From assembly GCA_902493145.1 (NCBI GenBank), contig CABUOA010000009.1, forward strand, positions 5,294 through 69,293: DNA of 64,000 bases, in the 5' to 3' direction. The notes below the pieces were generated by a model that did no database searches, was not told the origin of the DNA, and saw only the letters and a program-made list of their open reading frames with translations. The first letter of the stretch is position 1, and every line of letters begins with the position of its first letter. The position numbers and the translations under genes are program-made. Shown piece after piece: positions 1-8,604 of this stretch. This DNA is from an uncultured Collinsella sp. (lineage in GTDB: Bacteria > Actinomycetota > Coriobacteriia > Coriobacteriales > Coriobacteriaceae).

Positions 1-16
1 GCTGCAACGATTATAT

Positions 17-75
17 GCCAGTAATAAAGTGCCGCCAGTAGCGAGGTTGCTGCTGGCGGCACTGGCATTACTGGC
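17..75. terminator. Long hairpin downstream of the aro operon
   Basis: Bases 17-25 pair with 67-75 and bases 29-38 pair with 53-62, giving two perfect stems of 9 and 10 bp separated by a small internal loop. It begins 35 bases beyond the aroQ stop on the minus strand, where an operon terminator is expected. No T run follows on either strand, so it may act as an RNA 3'-end stabiliser, a weak terminator or a repeat element rather than a classic intrinsic terminator. Confidence 0.45.
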
Positions 76-109
76 GTGCGAATCGGGGTTGATGGATTTG
101 CGCGCGAGA

Positions 110-547
110 CTACTTTTCGAGTCGTTCCCTCAACAGCTCTAGCGCATGTGCGTAGCCCTGCAGGCCCTCACCGGTGATGGTGGCGAAGCAGGCCAGGCGG
201 GCGTAGCTCACCTGGCGGAAGTCCTCGCGGGTCTCGACAGCGCTGATGTGGACCTCCACAGCCGGGATTGCGACGGCTTTGAGCGCGTCCAGGATGGCCA
301 CGCTCGTATGCGTGTAGGCGGCCGGGTTGATGACGATGCCGTCGACCTTGCCGTAGGCCTCCTGAATCTTGTCGACGATGTTGCCCTCGTGGTTGGACTG
401 GAAGACCTCGACCTTGTCGAAGCCTTGTGCGGCGCCCGCTTCCTGGCAGATCTGCACTAAGCGGTCGTAGTTGTCGCTGCCATAGATGCCCGGCTCGCGA
501 ATGCCGAGCATGTTGAGGTTGGGGCCGTTGATGACGAGTGCTTTCAT
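110..547 (-). CDS. aroQ: 3-dehydroquinate dehydratase, type II
   Basis: Dehydrates 3-dehydroquinate to 3-dehydroshikimate, the third step of the shikimate pathway, as a cytoplasmic dodecamer in this family. The 145-residue length is normal for type II enzymes. Visible signatures are NGPNLNMLGIREPGIYG at residues 7-23, holding the catalytic Arg17 and Tyr22, the INPAAYTHTS segment, and VEVHIS with the catalytic His. The ATG at 547 is preceded by an AAAGGAAG ribosome site; a longer upstream frame has no support. It is the last gene of the aro operon, separated from the aroE-aroK fusion by 64 bases that carry a perfect hairpin. Confidence 0.95.
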   Translation of the reverse strand: MKALVINGPNLNMLGIREPGIYGSDNYDRLVQICQEAGAAQGFDKVEVFQSNHEGNIVDKIQEAYGKVDGIVINPAAYTHTSVAILDALKAVAIPAVEVHISAVETREDFRQVSYARLACFATITGEGLQGYAHALELLRERLEK

Positions 548-569
548 GTTTGCTTCCTTTGCAGTCGAG

Positions 570-608
570 AAACCGCCACATAGGTGCCTGTCCCCTTTGT
601 GGCGGTTT
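570..608. repeat. Palindromic element between aroE-aroK and aroQ
   Basis: AAACCGCCACA at 570-580 is perfectly complementary to TGTGGCGGTTT at 598-608. The loop contains GGTGCCTGTCCCC. It sits in the only sizeable gap of an otherwise tightly packed operon. The loop sequence resembles short palindromic elements of the REP type, but I see only one copy in this window. It could also be an internal terminator or RNA-processing site that lowers aroQ expression. Confidence 0.5.
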
Positions 609-611
609 TGG

Positions 612-1862
612 TTAGAGAGCGGGTGGGAGGGTGTCGAGGAGGGCTTGGGCGGTGTTGGCGGCGCAATCGCGCGAGTCGATGAGGTGGTCGGCCCAGGCGC
701 GGTAGCGCGGCATGCGCTGCTCGGCCAGCTTGTCGATGCCATCGCGGGCGGTGATGGGGCGACCCTTGTGGGCGAGTTCGTCGAGCTTGCGGTTGAGCAT
801 CACGATCTGGCTGTTCTGGTGCAGTAGCGGGTAGTTCTCGTCGCGCGTGACCACGCCGCCGCCCGTGGAAAGCACCAGGCCGCTGCGCTTGGAGATGCCG
901 GCCAGCGCCGCCGTCTCCTGCTCGCGGAAGGCCGCCTCGCCGCGCTCGACGATAAAGTCGGCGCAGGGCATGCCCAGGCACTCCTCGAGGGCGCGGTCCA
1001 GGTCGATGTGCTCTCGCCCCGTGAGCAGGGCAATCTGCTCGCCCACGCGGGTCTTGCCCGAGCCCGGCATACCGATCAGCGCGATGTTCTGTTCGCGGCG
1101 TGACAGGCGCTCCGTTACGTCCAGAATGCGCTCACGCGGAGTGACCTGGCCGGTGTAGCGCTCAACGGCTTGCGCCGCCTGGGCCACGAGCATCAGCAGG
1201 CCGCCGATGCAGGGGATGCCGCGGCGCTCGGCCTCGAGCATCAGGCCCGTGCGTGCAGGGTTGTAGACAATGTCGATGACGCCCTCGAGCGCATCGAGCC
1301 CCTCGAGCGTGCAGGGGGCATCGGGACAGTGGGGGAACATGCCGGCGGGCGTGCAGTTGACGAGCAGTGCGGCGTCGGACTGCTGCGCGATGTTGTCGTA
1401 GTTGACTTCGCTCGTGCGGCCGACCGGCACGACGATGGCGCCCAGGTCGCCGAGCACCATGCTGGCAGTGGTGCCGGCGCCACCGGTGGCACCGAGTACG
1501 AGGGCCTTCTTCCCGGCAACCTCGACGCCCAGCTCCTCGACTAGGCACTGAAAGCCGATGTAGTCGGTATTGTCGCCGCGCAGGCGGCCGTCGGGCAGGC
1601 GCGTGATGGTGTTGACGTTTCCCATACGCTCGGCGAGTGGACTCAGCTCGTCCAGGTATTCCATGACGGCGCGCTTGTAGGGGATGGTCACGTTGGTGCC
1701 CTCCCATTCGTCACCCGTCATAAAAGCCTGGAGGTCCTCGGGCTCGCGCTCAAAACGCACATACTCGAGCCCCGCGAGCTCCTTGTAGATGGTCGGGGTG
1801 TAGCTGTGGCCCAGCACGCGGCCCAGCACGCCGTAGGGGCGGTTTACGGCGACATCGGTCAT
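612..1862 (-). CDS. Bifunctional shikimate dehydrogenase / shikimate kinase (AroE-AroK fusion)
   Basis: A 416-residue two-domain protein. Residues 1 to about 245 are shikimate dehydrogenase: NVTIPYK with the catalytic Lys63, NTD with Asp100, and a Rossmann loop GATGGAG at 124-130 in place of the common GAGGA. Residues from about 255 are shikimate kinase: Walker A GMPGSGKT at 264-271, IDLDR at 286-290, the substrate Arg in FRE near 313, GGG at 334-336 and the lid motif KGRP near 366. Together they reduce 3-dehydroshikimate to shikimate and phosphorylate it. The ATG at 1862 abuts the pheA stop directly. The dehydrogenase half is divergent (HSYTP instead of HSLSP) but keeps its catalytic residues, so both activities are inferred to be intact. 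Confidence 0.93.
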   Translation of the reverse strand: MTDVAVNRPYGVLGRVLGHSYTPTIYKELAGLEYVRFEREPEDLQAFMTGDEWEGTNVTIPYKRAVMEYLDELSPLAERMGNVNTITRLPDGRLRGDNTDYIGFQCLVEELGVEVAGKKALVLGATGGAGTTASMVLGDLGAIVVPVGRTSEVNYDNIAQQSDAALLVNCTPAGMFPHCPDAPCTLEGLDALEGVIDIVYNPARTGLMLEAERRGIPCIGGLLMLVAQAAQAVERYTGQVTPRERILDVTERLSRREQNIALIGMPGSGKTRVGEQIALLTGREHIDLDRALEECLGMPCADFIVERGEAAFREQETAALAGISKRSGLVLSTGGGVVTRDENYPLLHQNSQIVMLNRKLDELAHKGRPITARDGIDKLAEQRMPRYRAWADHLIDSRDCAANTAQALLDTLPPAL

Positions 1863-3008
1863 CTAGAGCACCTCCGTGTAGCTGCCAAAGTAGGTGAAGC
1901 TCTCGCACACGTCGTCGATGGAATCGAGCAGGTCATCGAGGGCCTTGCTGCCAAAGGGGCAGTCCAGGTCAAAGTAGAACATAAACTCAAAGTCGTGCCC
2001 GGGGATGGGGCGGCTCTCGAGCTTGATGAGGTTGATATTGAGCGCGTAGAAGCGCTCGAGTACGCGATAGAGTGCGCCCGGCTCGTTGGCCGTGGTAATC
2101 ATGAGCGAGGTGCGGTTGGCGCCGGGGTAGACGCGTGGCTCGCGGCTGATGACGACAAAGCGCGTGTAGTTGTTGTCCGAGTCCTGGATGTTGGGCTCCA
2201 GCACCTCCAGACCGTAGAGCGCCGCGCAACTGCGCGAGGCGATGGCGGCGACGTCGGTGCGCTCGGAGTTGGCGACCATCTCGGCCGACATAGCCGTGTT
2301 GAGATACTTGGTGGCATGAAGACCGTGCGCCTCGATAAAGCCGGCGCATTGCGCGATGGCTTGGCCATGGCTGTAGACCTCGCGCACGTCCTGGAGCTTG
2401 GTACCGGGTTTGACGAGCAGGTTGTGGTCGATCTTGAGGCGAAGCGAGCGCACGATATGGAAGTCGAACTGGGCGAGCAGGTCGTAGACAGCGTTGACCG
2501 AGCCGGCGGTGGAGTTTTCGATGGGCAGCACGCCAAACTCGCAGAAGCCGTCGCGCACGGCGCGCATAACGCCTTCGAAGGTCTCGAAAAACGCGATGTC
2601 GGGCACGTCGAAGAGTTTGCACGCGGCGATTTGACTGTAAGCGCCCTCAACACCCTGGCAGGCGACGGTGGCCGTCTGGGGGAAGGGCGTATCGAAGGCC
2701 TCGGCCGTGGCGAGTGCCCTTTGCGAGACCGTGATGCCCTTGAGCTCGTTGATATAGCGCTGCTGCTCGGCCTTGCTCATGCTCATGAGGAGACGGAACA
2801 GGGTGATAGTCTGGGCTTCGTAGCGCTCGGGTGCGCGGCTGGCGAGGTTATTGAGCTTGGAGCGCTCGCGGGCGGGGTCGAAGACGGCCTTGCCCATCTC
2901 GATTTTTGACTTGGCGACTTCGGTGGCAATGTCCATGCGCTCAACAAAGCTGTTGAGGAGCGTGGTGTCGATGCTATCGATGGCCTGGCGGATGTCAGCA
3001 AGGTCCAT
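1863..3008 (-). CDS. pheA: P-protein: chorismate mutase / prephenate dehydratase with ACT domain
   Basis: Converts chorismate to prephenate and then to phenylpyruvate, the phenylalanine branch. The 381 residues show an AroQ-class chorismate mutase helix region (about 1-80), a prephenate dehydratase domain (GVEGAYSQIA, and PIENSTAGSV that carries the conserved Thr), and a C-terminal ACT domain with ESRP, expected to bind phenylalanine for feedback inhibition. I chose the ATG at 3008 because AAAGGGG lies six bases upstream; an in-frame GTG at 3023 would put that ribosome site inside the gene. Its stop touches the aroE-aroK start. Confidence 0.95.
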   Translation of the reverse strand: MDLADIRQAIDSIDTTLLNSFVERMDIATEVAKSKIEMGKAVFDPARERSKLNNLASRAPERYEAQTITLFRLLMSMSKAEQQRYINELKGITVSQRALATAEAFDTPFPQTATVACQGVEGAYSQIAACKLFDVPDIAFFETFEGVMRAVRDGFCEFGVLPIENSTAGSVNAVYDLLAQFDFHIVRSLRLKIDHNLLVKPGTKLQDVREVYSHGQAIAQCAGFIEAHGLHATKYLNTAMSAEMVANSERTDVAAIASRSCAALYGLEVLEPNIQDSDNNYTRFVVISREPRVYPGANRTSLMITTANEPGALYRVLERFYALNINLIKLESRPIPGHDFEFMFYFDLDCPFGSKALDDLLDSIDDVCESFTYFGSYTEVL

Positions 3009-3051
3009 GGAGACCCCTTTCACGTGTCGGGGGATGTTGAGGGGTGGGTAG

Positions 3052-4149
3052 TTAGCGCTGGGCGGCGTCTTCGAGGAGGGCGTCCCAGATGGCGAGGGCG
3101 GCGGCTGCTTCGGCTACGGGGACGGCTCGGGGGACGATGCAGGGATCGTGGCGGCCGTGGACCGAGAGCTCGGCATTTTCCATAGCGTCCATGTCCACCG
3201 TCTGCTGCTCGCGGCCAATCGAGGGCGTTGGCTTTACGGCCATGCGCCACATGACGGGCGCGCCGGTCGAAATGCCGCCCAGGATGCCGCCGGCGTTGTT
3301 GGACTCGACCTCGATCTTGCCGGTCTCGGCATCTATGCGATACGGATCGTTATTCTCGCTGCCGCGCATGGCGGCGACGGCAAAGCCCATGCCAAACTCC
3401 ACGCCCTTTACGGCGGGAATGCCAAACGCGATTTGCGCGATGCGGTTCTCGATACCGTCGAACATGGGGTCGCCGATGCCTGCGGGAAGCCCGTAAATGC
3501 CGCACTCCACGATGCCGCCGATGCTGTCGAGTTCGTCGCGCGCGGCTAGGATCTCCTCACGCATGCGGCCGGCTGCGGCGGCGTCAATGCACGGCAGATC
3601 GTTCGTAAGGATCGCCTTGCGGTCGGCCTCGCGATAGACCATATCGTCCATCGGCAGGTCGGAGATGCCGCCGATCTGCGCCACATGCGCCATCACTTTA
3701 ATGCCGCAGGCCTCGAGTGCCTGCAGCGCAATGCCGCCGGCGATGCACAGGGGTGCCGTTAGGCGGCCGGAGAAATGCCCGCCGCCGGCGACATCGTGCA
3801 TGTTGTGATACTTCACGCGTGCAGGGAAGTCCGCATGTCCCGGACGGGGCTTGCGGCGCAGCTCGGAGTAATCCTTGGAGCGCGTGTTGGTGTTCTCGAT
3901 AATCGCGGCAATGGGCGCGCCGGTGGTGTGCCCATCGACCACGCCGGCGATGATTTGGGCGGCGTCGGCCTCGCGGCGCTTGGTCGCGGTCTCGTCGCGA
4001 CCGGGGGCGCGACGGTTCAAAAAGGCCTGCAGCGCTTCTTGGTCAACGGCGATGCCCGCCGGAATGCCATCGAGGGAGCAGCCGATGGCGGGGGAGTGCG
4101 ACTGGCCGAAGATGCTTAAGTGCAAGACGTTGCCAAAGGTCGAGGACAT
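3052..4149 (-). CDS. aroC: Chorismate synthase
   Basis: Makes chorismate from EPSP by a 1,4-trans elimination that needs reduced FMN. The 365-residue length is typical. Recognisable family elements are GQSHSPAIG at 15-23, RRAPGRDE near 47-54, the GGGHFSGRLTA segment and SENNDPY. It lies one base downstream of the aroA stop in the operon, so translational coupling is likely. The next gene, pheA, follows after 43 bases and has its own ribosome site. Confidence 0.96.
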   Translation of the reverse strand: MSSTFGNVLHLSIFGQSHSPAIGCSLDGIPAGIAVDQEALQAFLNRRAPGRDETATKRREADAAQIIAGVVDGHTTGAPIAAIIENTNTRSKDYSELRRKPRPGHADFPARVKYHNMHDVAGGGHFSGRLTAPLCIAGGIALQALEACGIKVMAHVAQIGGISDLPMDDMVYREADRKAILTNDLPCIDAAAAGRMREEILAARDELDSIGGIVECGIYGLPAGIGDPMFDGIENRIAQIAFGIPAVKGVEFGMGFAVAAMRGSENNDPYRIDAETGKIEVESNNAGGILGGISTGAPVMWRMAVKPTPSIGREQQTVDMDAMENAELSVHGRHDPCIVPRAVPVAEAAAALAIWDALLEDAAQR

Positions 4150-4150
4150 G

Positions 4151-5470
4151 CTATTCCTCCTCGAGCGTGACCTTGCCGCCCAGCAGGCGGTAGTGGTCGA
4201 AGAAATCGGGATAGGACTTGTTGACGGCCTCGGCGCCGTGGATCACGACCTCGCCGGTGGCGCGGCTCGCGGCGATAGCGGCCATCATGGCGATGCGATG
4301 GTCGTTGTGCGAATCGACCTCGCCGCCGGTGAAGGCGTCGACGCCCTTGATGATGAGATCGTCGCCGGCAATACGCACCTGCGCGCCCAGCGCGCAGAGC
4401 TCGCGGGTGGTGGTGGCCAGACGGTCGGATTCCTTGATGCGCAGACGGGCGCAATCGCGAATAAAGGTGCGGCCCTGTGCCAACGAGGCCACGGCCGAGA
4501 TGACGGGCACCAGGTCCGGAATGTCGTGGGCACTCATCTCAAAGCCGGCGAGCTTGTCGGACTGCACGGTGGCGGCGTTGGTGGAGCGCACGATGCGGGC
4601 GCCAAAGCGCGAAAGCGCGGCAAGCACGTTACGGTCGCCCTGTGCGGAGCTTAGCGACACGCCCTCGACGGTGATTGGGTCGGTGCCGATGGCACCGGCG
4701 CACAGCCAAAAGGCGGCGTTGGACCAGTCGCCCTCGACAGCAACGCTGCCGGGCGTGCGGTACGAGCCGCTGCTCACGCGGAAGTTCGTGACCTCGGGCT
4801 GGCCGTCCTTGGCCGGAATACGCTCGACGTTGACCTCGACGCCAAAGGCCTTCATGGCCTGGATCGTCAGGTTGATGTAGGGACGGCTCTCAATGAGGCC
4901 GGTTACCTGCACGCAGGAGGGCTGGGCCAGCAGTGGGGCTGCCAGCAGCAGGCCCGAGATGTACTGCGAGCTCACGTTGCCCGGAAGCACAAAGGTGCCC
5001 GGGCGCATGCGGCCGCTCGTCTTGAGCGGAAAACCGCCCAGACCCTGTAGGTCGCAGCCGGCGGCGATGATCTCGTCCGAGAGCGGGGAGAGCGGGCGGG
5101 CGCCCAGGCGGCCCTGGCCTACGAAGGTGGCATCCGCACCCAGCGCGCAGGCGACAGGCAGCATAAAGCGCAGCGTGGAGCCACTTTCACCGCAGTCAAG
5201 CGTGCCGCCGGCAAGGGCCTTGAGCAGGCCAAACTCAACACTCTTCATGGTGGGGTGGACCTGGAAGCCGTCCTCGACGGTCTCGATGCGAGCACCCAGT
5301 GCCGTAAGGCAGCGCACCGTGGCCTCGATGTCGGCGCAGGTGGTGTTGCAGGTGACGTGCGTCTCGCCGTTGGCAAGCGCAGCGCAGATGATGAGGCGAT
5401 GCGCCATCGACTTGGACGCGATGGCGGGAACGGTGCCCTTGAGCGGGGACGGGGTGATGCGGGCTAGCAT
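4151..5470 (-). CDS. aroA: 3-phosphoshikimate 1-carboxyvinyltransferase (EPSP synthase)
   Basis: Transfers the enolpyruvyl group of PEP to shikimate-3-phosphate. The 439 residues show the N-terminal Lys in SKSMAHR, the CGESGSTLRF segment in place of the LGNAGTAMRP of proteobacterial class I enzymes, and DSHNDHRIAM near the C-terminus. The CGESGSTLRF form is typical of clostridia-like enzymes; whether it alters glyphosate response cannot be read from sequence alone. The start overlaps the end of aroB by 7 bases, and aroC starts one base after its stop. Confidence 0.95.
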   Translation of the reverse strand: MLARITPSPLKGTVPAIASKSMAHRLIICAALANGETHVTCNTTCADIEATVRCLTALGARIETVEDGFQVHPTMKSVEFGLLKALAGGTLDCGESGSTLRFMLPVACALGADATFVGQGRLGARPLSPLSDEIIAAGCDLQGLGGFPLKTSGRMRPGTFVLPGNVSSQYISGLLLAAPLLAQPSCVQVTGLIESRPYINLTIQAMKAFGVEVNVERIPAKDGQPEVTNFRVSSGSYRTPGSVAVEGDWSNAAFWLCAGAIGTDPITVEGVSLSSAQGDRNVLAALSRFGARIVRSTNAATVQSDKLAGFEMSAHDIPDLVPVISAVASLAQGRTFIRDCARLRIKESDRLATTTRELCALGAQVRIAGDDLIIKGVDAFTGGEVDSHNDHRIAMMAAIAASRATGEVVIHGAEAVNKSYPDFFDHYRLLGGKVTLEEE

Positions 5471-6570
5471 GCGGATGCGTCTCCCTTCTGGCCGAGGCCC
5501 TCGGCAATGAGTTCGTGGAAAGTGGAAAGTGGCGTGCGGTCGATGCTGCAGCGGCCAATGCCGTGCGGAATCACCAGGTCGATGGTGTCGCCCGCGCGCT
5601 TCTTGTCGTGGAGCGCTTCGGCAAAGACGGCATCGGCATCTAGGCCGCAGCGGGTCTTGAGGCCATGGCGGGCGCAGAGCTCCTCAATACGACCGGGCAG
5701 CGCAGCATCGCAGACGCCGTGCAGGGCCGCGGCGCGCGTGATGATACCCATGCCGATCGACACGCAGTTGCCGTGTCCGAGCTCAAAGTGCTCGCAGGCT
5801 TCGACGGCGTGTCCGGCGCTGTGTCCAAAGTTGAGGAGCTTACGCTGGTTAGTCTCGCGCTCGTCGGCGACGACCACGGCGCGCTTGATGTCGATGTTGC
5901 GGGCGATGATGAGTGCTACGCGGGCCACATCGTGGTTGAGCAGCTCCAGCGTGAGCGGGGTCTTCTCCAGCTCGGCGAAAAGCTCCGGATCGGCAATCAC
6001 GGCGTGCTTGACGACCTCGCCGCAGCCGTCAGCGAACTGCTCGGGCGTGAGGGTGGCCAGGCACCCCACGTCGGCAATGACCACGCTCGGCTGCCAAAAG
6101 GCGCCGGCCAAGTTCTTGCCGGCAGCCAGGTCGATGGCGGTCTTGCCGCCCACAGACGAATCTACCATGGCGAGCAGGCTCGTCGGGATCTGCACAAACT
6201 TGCAGCCGCGCATGTAGGTGGCGGCCACAAAGCCCGCCACGTCGCCCACGACACCACCGCCGAGTGCCACGATCACGTCGGAGCGCGAAAGCTCGTGCTC
6301 GGCCACAAACTCCAAAATGGCAACATAGGTTTCGGCGCGCTTATGGGCCTCGCCGGCCTCGAAGGTGCAGATGCTCACCTCGTAGCCTGACGCCTCCAGG
6401 CTCTGCTTAACGGGCATCTGGTAGAGCGGGCCCACGTTGGTGTCCGTCACGATGACGGCCTTGGTGCCGCCGGCAGTGGCGCGCACGAGCGGTCCCGCCT
6501 GCTCCAGCAAAAACGTGCCAACATGCACCTGGTAGGGGCGTGCGGTGTCGATATCGATGGTAATCGCCAT
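5464..6570 (-). CDS. aroB: 3-dehydroquinate synthase
   Basis: Cyclises DAHP to 3-dehydroquinate using NAD and a divalent metal. The 368 residues carry the nucleotide-binding GGGVVGDVAGFVAATYMRG segment, the PTSLLAMVDSSVGGKTA loop, GEVVKHA with metal ligand Glu, and LNFGHSAGHA with ligand His. The ATG at 6570 follows an AAAGGACC ribosome site and lies 36 bases after the tyrA stop. It overlaps aroA by 7 bases, consistent with translational coupling. Confidence 0.96.
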   Translation of the reverse strand: MAITIDIDTARPYQVHVGTFLLEQAGPLVRATAGGTKAVIVTDTNVGPLYQMPVKQSLEASGYEVSICTFEAGEAHKRAETYVAILEFVAEHELSRSDVIVALGGGVVGDVAGFVAATYMRGCKFVQIPTSLLAMVDSSVGGKTAIDLAAGKNLAGAFWQPSVVIADVGCLATLTPEQFADGCGEVVKHAVIADPELFAELEKTPLTLELLNHDVARVALIIARNIDIKRAVVVADERETNQRKLLNFGHSAGHAVEACEHFELGHGNCVSIGMGIITRAAALHGVCDAALPGRIEELCARHGLKTRCGLDADAVFAEALHDKKRAGDTIDLVIPHGIGRCSIDRTPLSTFHELIAEGLGQKGDASAC

Positions 6571-6606
6571 AAGCTTCGGTCCTTTCGACCTGGCGTGATA
6601 GGTGGT

Positions 6607-7521
6607 CTAGTGGGAGGCCTCGTCGTCGAGTGCGCGCTTAATTCGGTCGCCCTCGGCAAGGAGATTCTCCAGATAGCGCTGGTCGCGGTCTTTAAGGGCG
6701 CGGCTGTAGGCGCCGAGCGATTCGATCAGATGGTCGATCTCGAAGGCGAGCGCATTGGCGTCGTCGATCATGAGCTCGGACCACATCTGCGGATTGAGGT
6801 GCGCCACGCGGGTGAGGTCGCGGTAGCTGCCGGCCGAAAAGCCGTGGTGGACCTGAGCGGTCGGGCTCTTAACATAGGCGTTGGAGACGACGTGCGCGAG
6901 CTGGCTCGTAAAGGCGATGACGCGGTCGTGCTCGGCGGCGCTGGTCACGCTGAACTTGCCAAAGCCCAAGGGGCGTACCATCTCGCGCACCTGGCCCAAA
7001 AGCTCCAGTTTGAGCGCATCGTCCACCGCGGGCGGTACGAGCACGAGCGGGGCGCCCTGGAACAGGTCGGCGCGGGAGTGCGCATAGCCCGAGTACTGCG
7101 TGCCCGCCATGGGGTGCGCGCCCACAAAGTAAAAGCCGTGCTCGCGGGCAAGCTCAAAGGCGCGCTCGCACACGATGCCCTTGACGCCCACCGTGTCGAT
7201 CACCACGGGGCCCATGATGGCATCAGTGTCGGTGGCGTCGGCGAGTGCCTGAGCATGCGCCTCGAGCCACTCGATGCAGGCCTCGGGGTAGCAAGCCAGG
7301 ACGATGATGTCGCATTCGCCGAGCGTCTTGTCGTTGAGCTCGCCGGCGACGGTGCCCATGCTGGCGGCGGTCATGACATCGTCATCGGGGTCCCAGGCCA
7401 GCACACGAACGCCCGCCTGCGCATAGCCGCGGGCAAAGCTGCCGCCGATGAGGCCAAGGCCGACGATGCCGGCGCACTTGGGGCCGCCCTGGTTAACGCG
7501 CGCGTTTCTCACTGTACCCAT
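6607..7521 (-). CDS. tyrA: Prephenate dehydrogenase
   Basis: Oxidatively decarboxylates prephenate to 4-hydroxyphenylpyruvate, the tyrosine branch. The 304 residues start with an NAD(P)-binding GLGLIGGSFA loop and hold the HPMAGTQYSGY substrate segment. The C-terminal helical domain ends without an ACT domain, so feedback by tyrosine through ACT is not expected. The ATG at 7521 lies three bases after the aroF stop. Cyclohexadienyl dehydrogenase using arogenate is an alternative within the same family. Confidence 0.93.
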   Translation of the reverse strand: MGTVRNARVNQGGPKCAGIVGLGLIGGSFARGYAQAGVRVLAWDPDDDVMTAASMGTVAGELNDKTLGECDIIVLACYPEACIEWLEAHAQALADATDTDAIMGPVVIDTVGVKGIVCERAFELAREHGFYFVGAHPMAGTQYSGYAHSRADLFQGAPLVLVPPAVDDALKLELLGQVREMVRPLGFGKFSVTSAAEHDRVIAFTSQLAHVVSNAYVKSPTAQVHHGFSAGSYRDLTRVAHLNPQMWSELMIDDANALAFEIDHLIESLGAYSRALKDRDQRYLENLLAEGDRIKRALDDEASH

Positions 7522-7524
7522 GGG

Positions 7525-8547
7525 CTACTCCATGGTCTCTTGGCAGACAACCTCGCGGATGGCTCGGATGCGGCGCATGGTGTCGTCGAACTGATCGGGG
7601 GTGAGGGCCTGAGCGCCGTCGGACCATGCGCGGCTGGGCTCGTCGTGGACCTCGATCTCCAGGCCGTTGGCACCGCAGGCGGTCGCGGCGAGCGCCATGG
7701 GCTCAACGTAGCGGGTGTAGCCGGTGGCGTGGCTGGGGTCGGCGACGACGGGCAGGTGCGACAGGTGGTGCAGCACCGGCACGGCGTTGAGGTCGAAGGT
7801 GTTGCGGGTGCGGGTCTCGAAGGTGCGGATGCCGCGCTCGCACAGGATGACGTTGTCGTTGCCCTCGCTCATGATGTACTCGGCGGCCATGAGCAGCTCA
7901 TCGATCGTGCCGGACATGCCGCGCTTAAGCAAGATCGGAGTCTTGGTCTTGCCGACCTCTTTGAGCAGAGGGAAGTTCTGGGCGTTGCGGGCGCCGATCT
8001 GCATGACGTCGATCTTCTTGTCCAGGAAGACCTGCACGTCGCGCGGGTCCATGATCTCGGTGACGATCGGCATGTCGAGCTCGGCAGACGCCTCGCACAG
8101 CAGGTCCAGGCCGGCGGGACCCATGCCCTGGTAGGCGTACGGGGAGGTGCGGGGCTTGTAGGCGCCGCCGCGCAACATCGTGGCGCCGGCGGCCTTCACG
8201 CGGCGGGCGATGCGGATGAGGTTCTCGCCCTCGACGGAGCACGGGCCGGCGATGACCTGGAACTGGTCGCCGCCGATCTTGACGCCGTGGCCGCAGTCGA
8301 TGACGGAGTCCTCGGGGTGGAACTTGCGGTTGGCGCGCTTGAACGGCTCGGAGACGCGCTGCACGCGCTCGACGACGTCCATGGACTCGAGCAGGAACGG
8401 GTCGATCTTGGTCGTATCGCCCACCAGGCCGATGATCGTCTCGTTCTCGCCGCGCGAGACGTCGGTTTTCAGGCCCTTTTTCTCAATCCAGCTGACGATA
8501 TGGCTGACGGCCTCGTCGCTGGCGCTCTGCTTTAAAATTGCAATCAT
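7525..8547 (-). CDS. aroF: 3-deoxy-7-phosphoheptulonate synthase (DAHP synthase, type I-beta)
   Basis: First and committed shikimate-pathway step: PEP plus erythrose-4-phosphate to DAHP. The 340 residues have an N-terminal ferredoxin-like domain (about 1-70) as in Thermotoga and Bacillus type I-beta enzymes, then the KDSA-like barrel with AGPCSVE, RGGAYKPRTSPYA, and LLKRGMSGTIDE. The N-terminal domain is the known seat of Phe/Tyr feedback in such enzymes. ATG 8547 is supported by a GAGAGG ribosome site; upstream in-frame codons have none. It is the first gene of the aro operon, behind a leader with a terminator-like hairpin. Confidence 0.95.
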   Translation of the reverse strand: MIAILKQSASDEAVSHIVSWIEKKGLKTDVSRGENETIIGLVGDTTKIDPFLLESMDVVERVQRVSEPFKRANRKFHPEDSVIDCGHGVKIGGDQFQVIAGPCSVEGENLIRIARRVKAAGATMLRGGAYKPRTSPYAYQGMGPAGLDLLCEASAELDMPIVTEIMDPRDVQVFLDKKIDVMQIGARNAQNFPLLKEVGKTKTPILLKRGMSGTIDELLMAAEYIMSEGNDNVILCERGIRTFETRTRNTFDLNAVPVLHHLSHLPVVADPSHATGYTRYVEPMALAATACGANGLEIEVHDEPSRAWSDGAQALTPDQFDDTMRRIRAIREVVCQETME

Positions 8548-8580
8548 GGTGTGCCTCTCACCTCGATGGATAACCCTTGC

Positions 8581-8604
8581 AAAAACGGCCCGCATCGCGA
8601 GCCG
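8581..8604 (-). terminator. Terminator-like hairpin in the aroF leader
   Basis: On the minus strand an 8-bp stem (8604-8597 with 8593-8586, one G-U pair) closes a three-base loop and runs directly into TTTTTG, the form of an intrinsic terminator. It lies 34 bases upstream of the aroF start with no gene before it on this strand, so it may attenuate the operon. A TATAAA-like -10 is visible near 8625-8631 on the minus strand but no good -35. Confidence 0.55.

Noticed and set aside
6523..8535. A 670-codon open frame antisense to aroB, tyrA and aroF
   Set aside because: It lies wholly opposite conserved genes; high third-position GC keeps the antisense frame open, and the protein is low-complexity Gly/Val/His/Asp-rich without a known domain.
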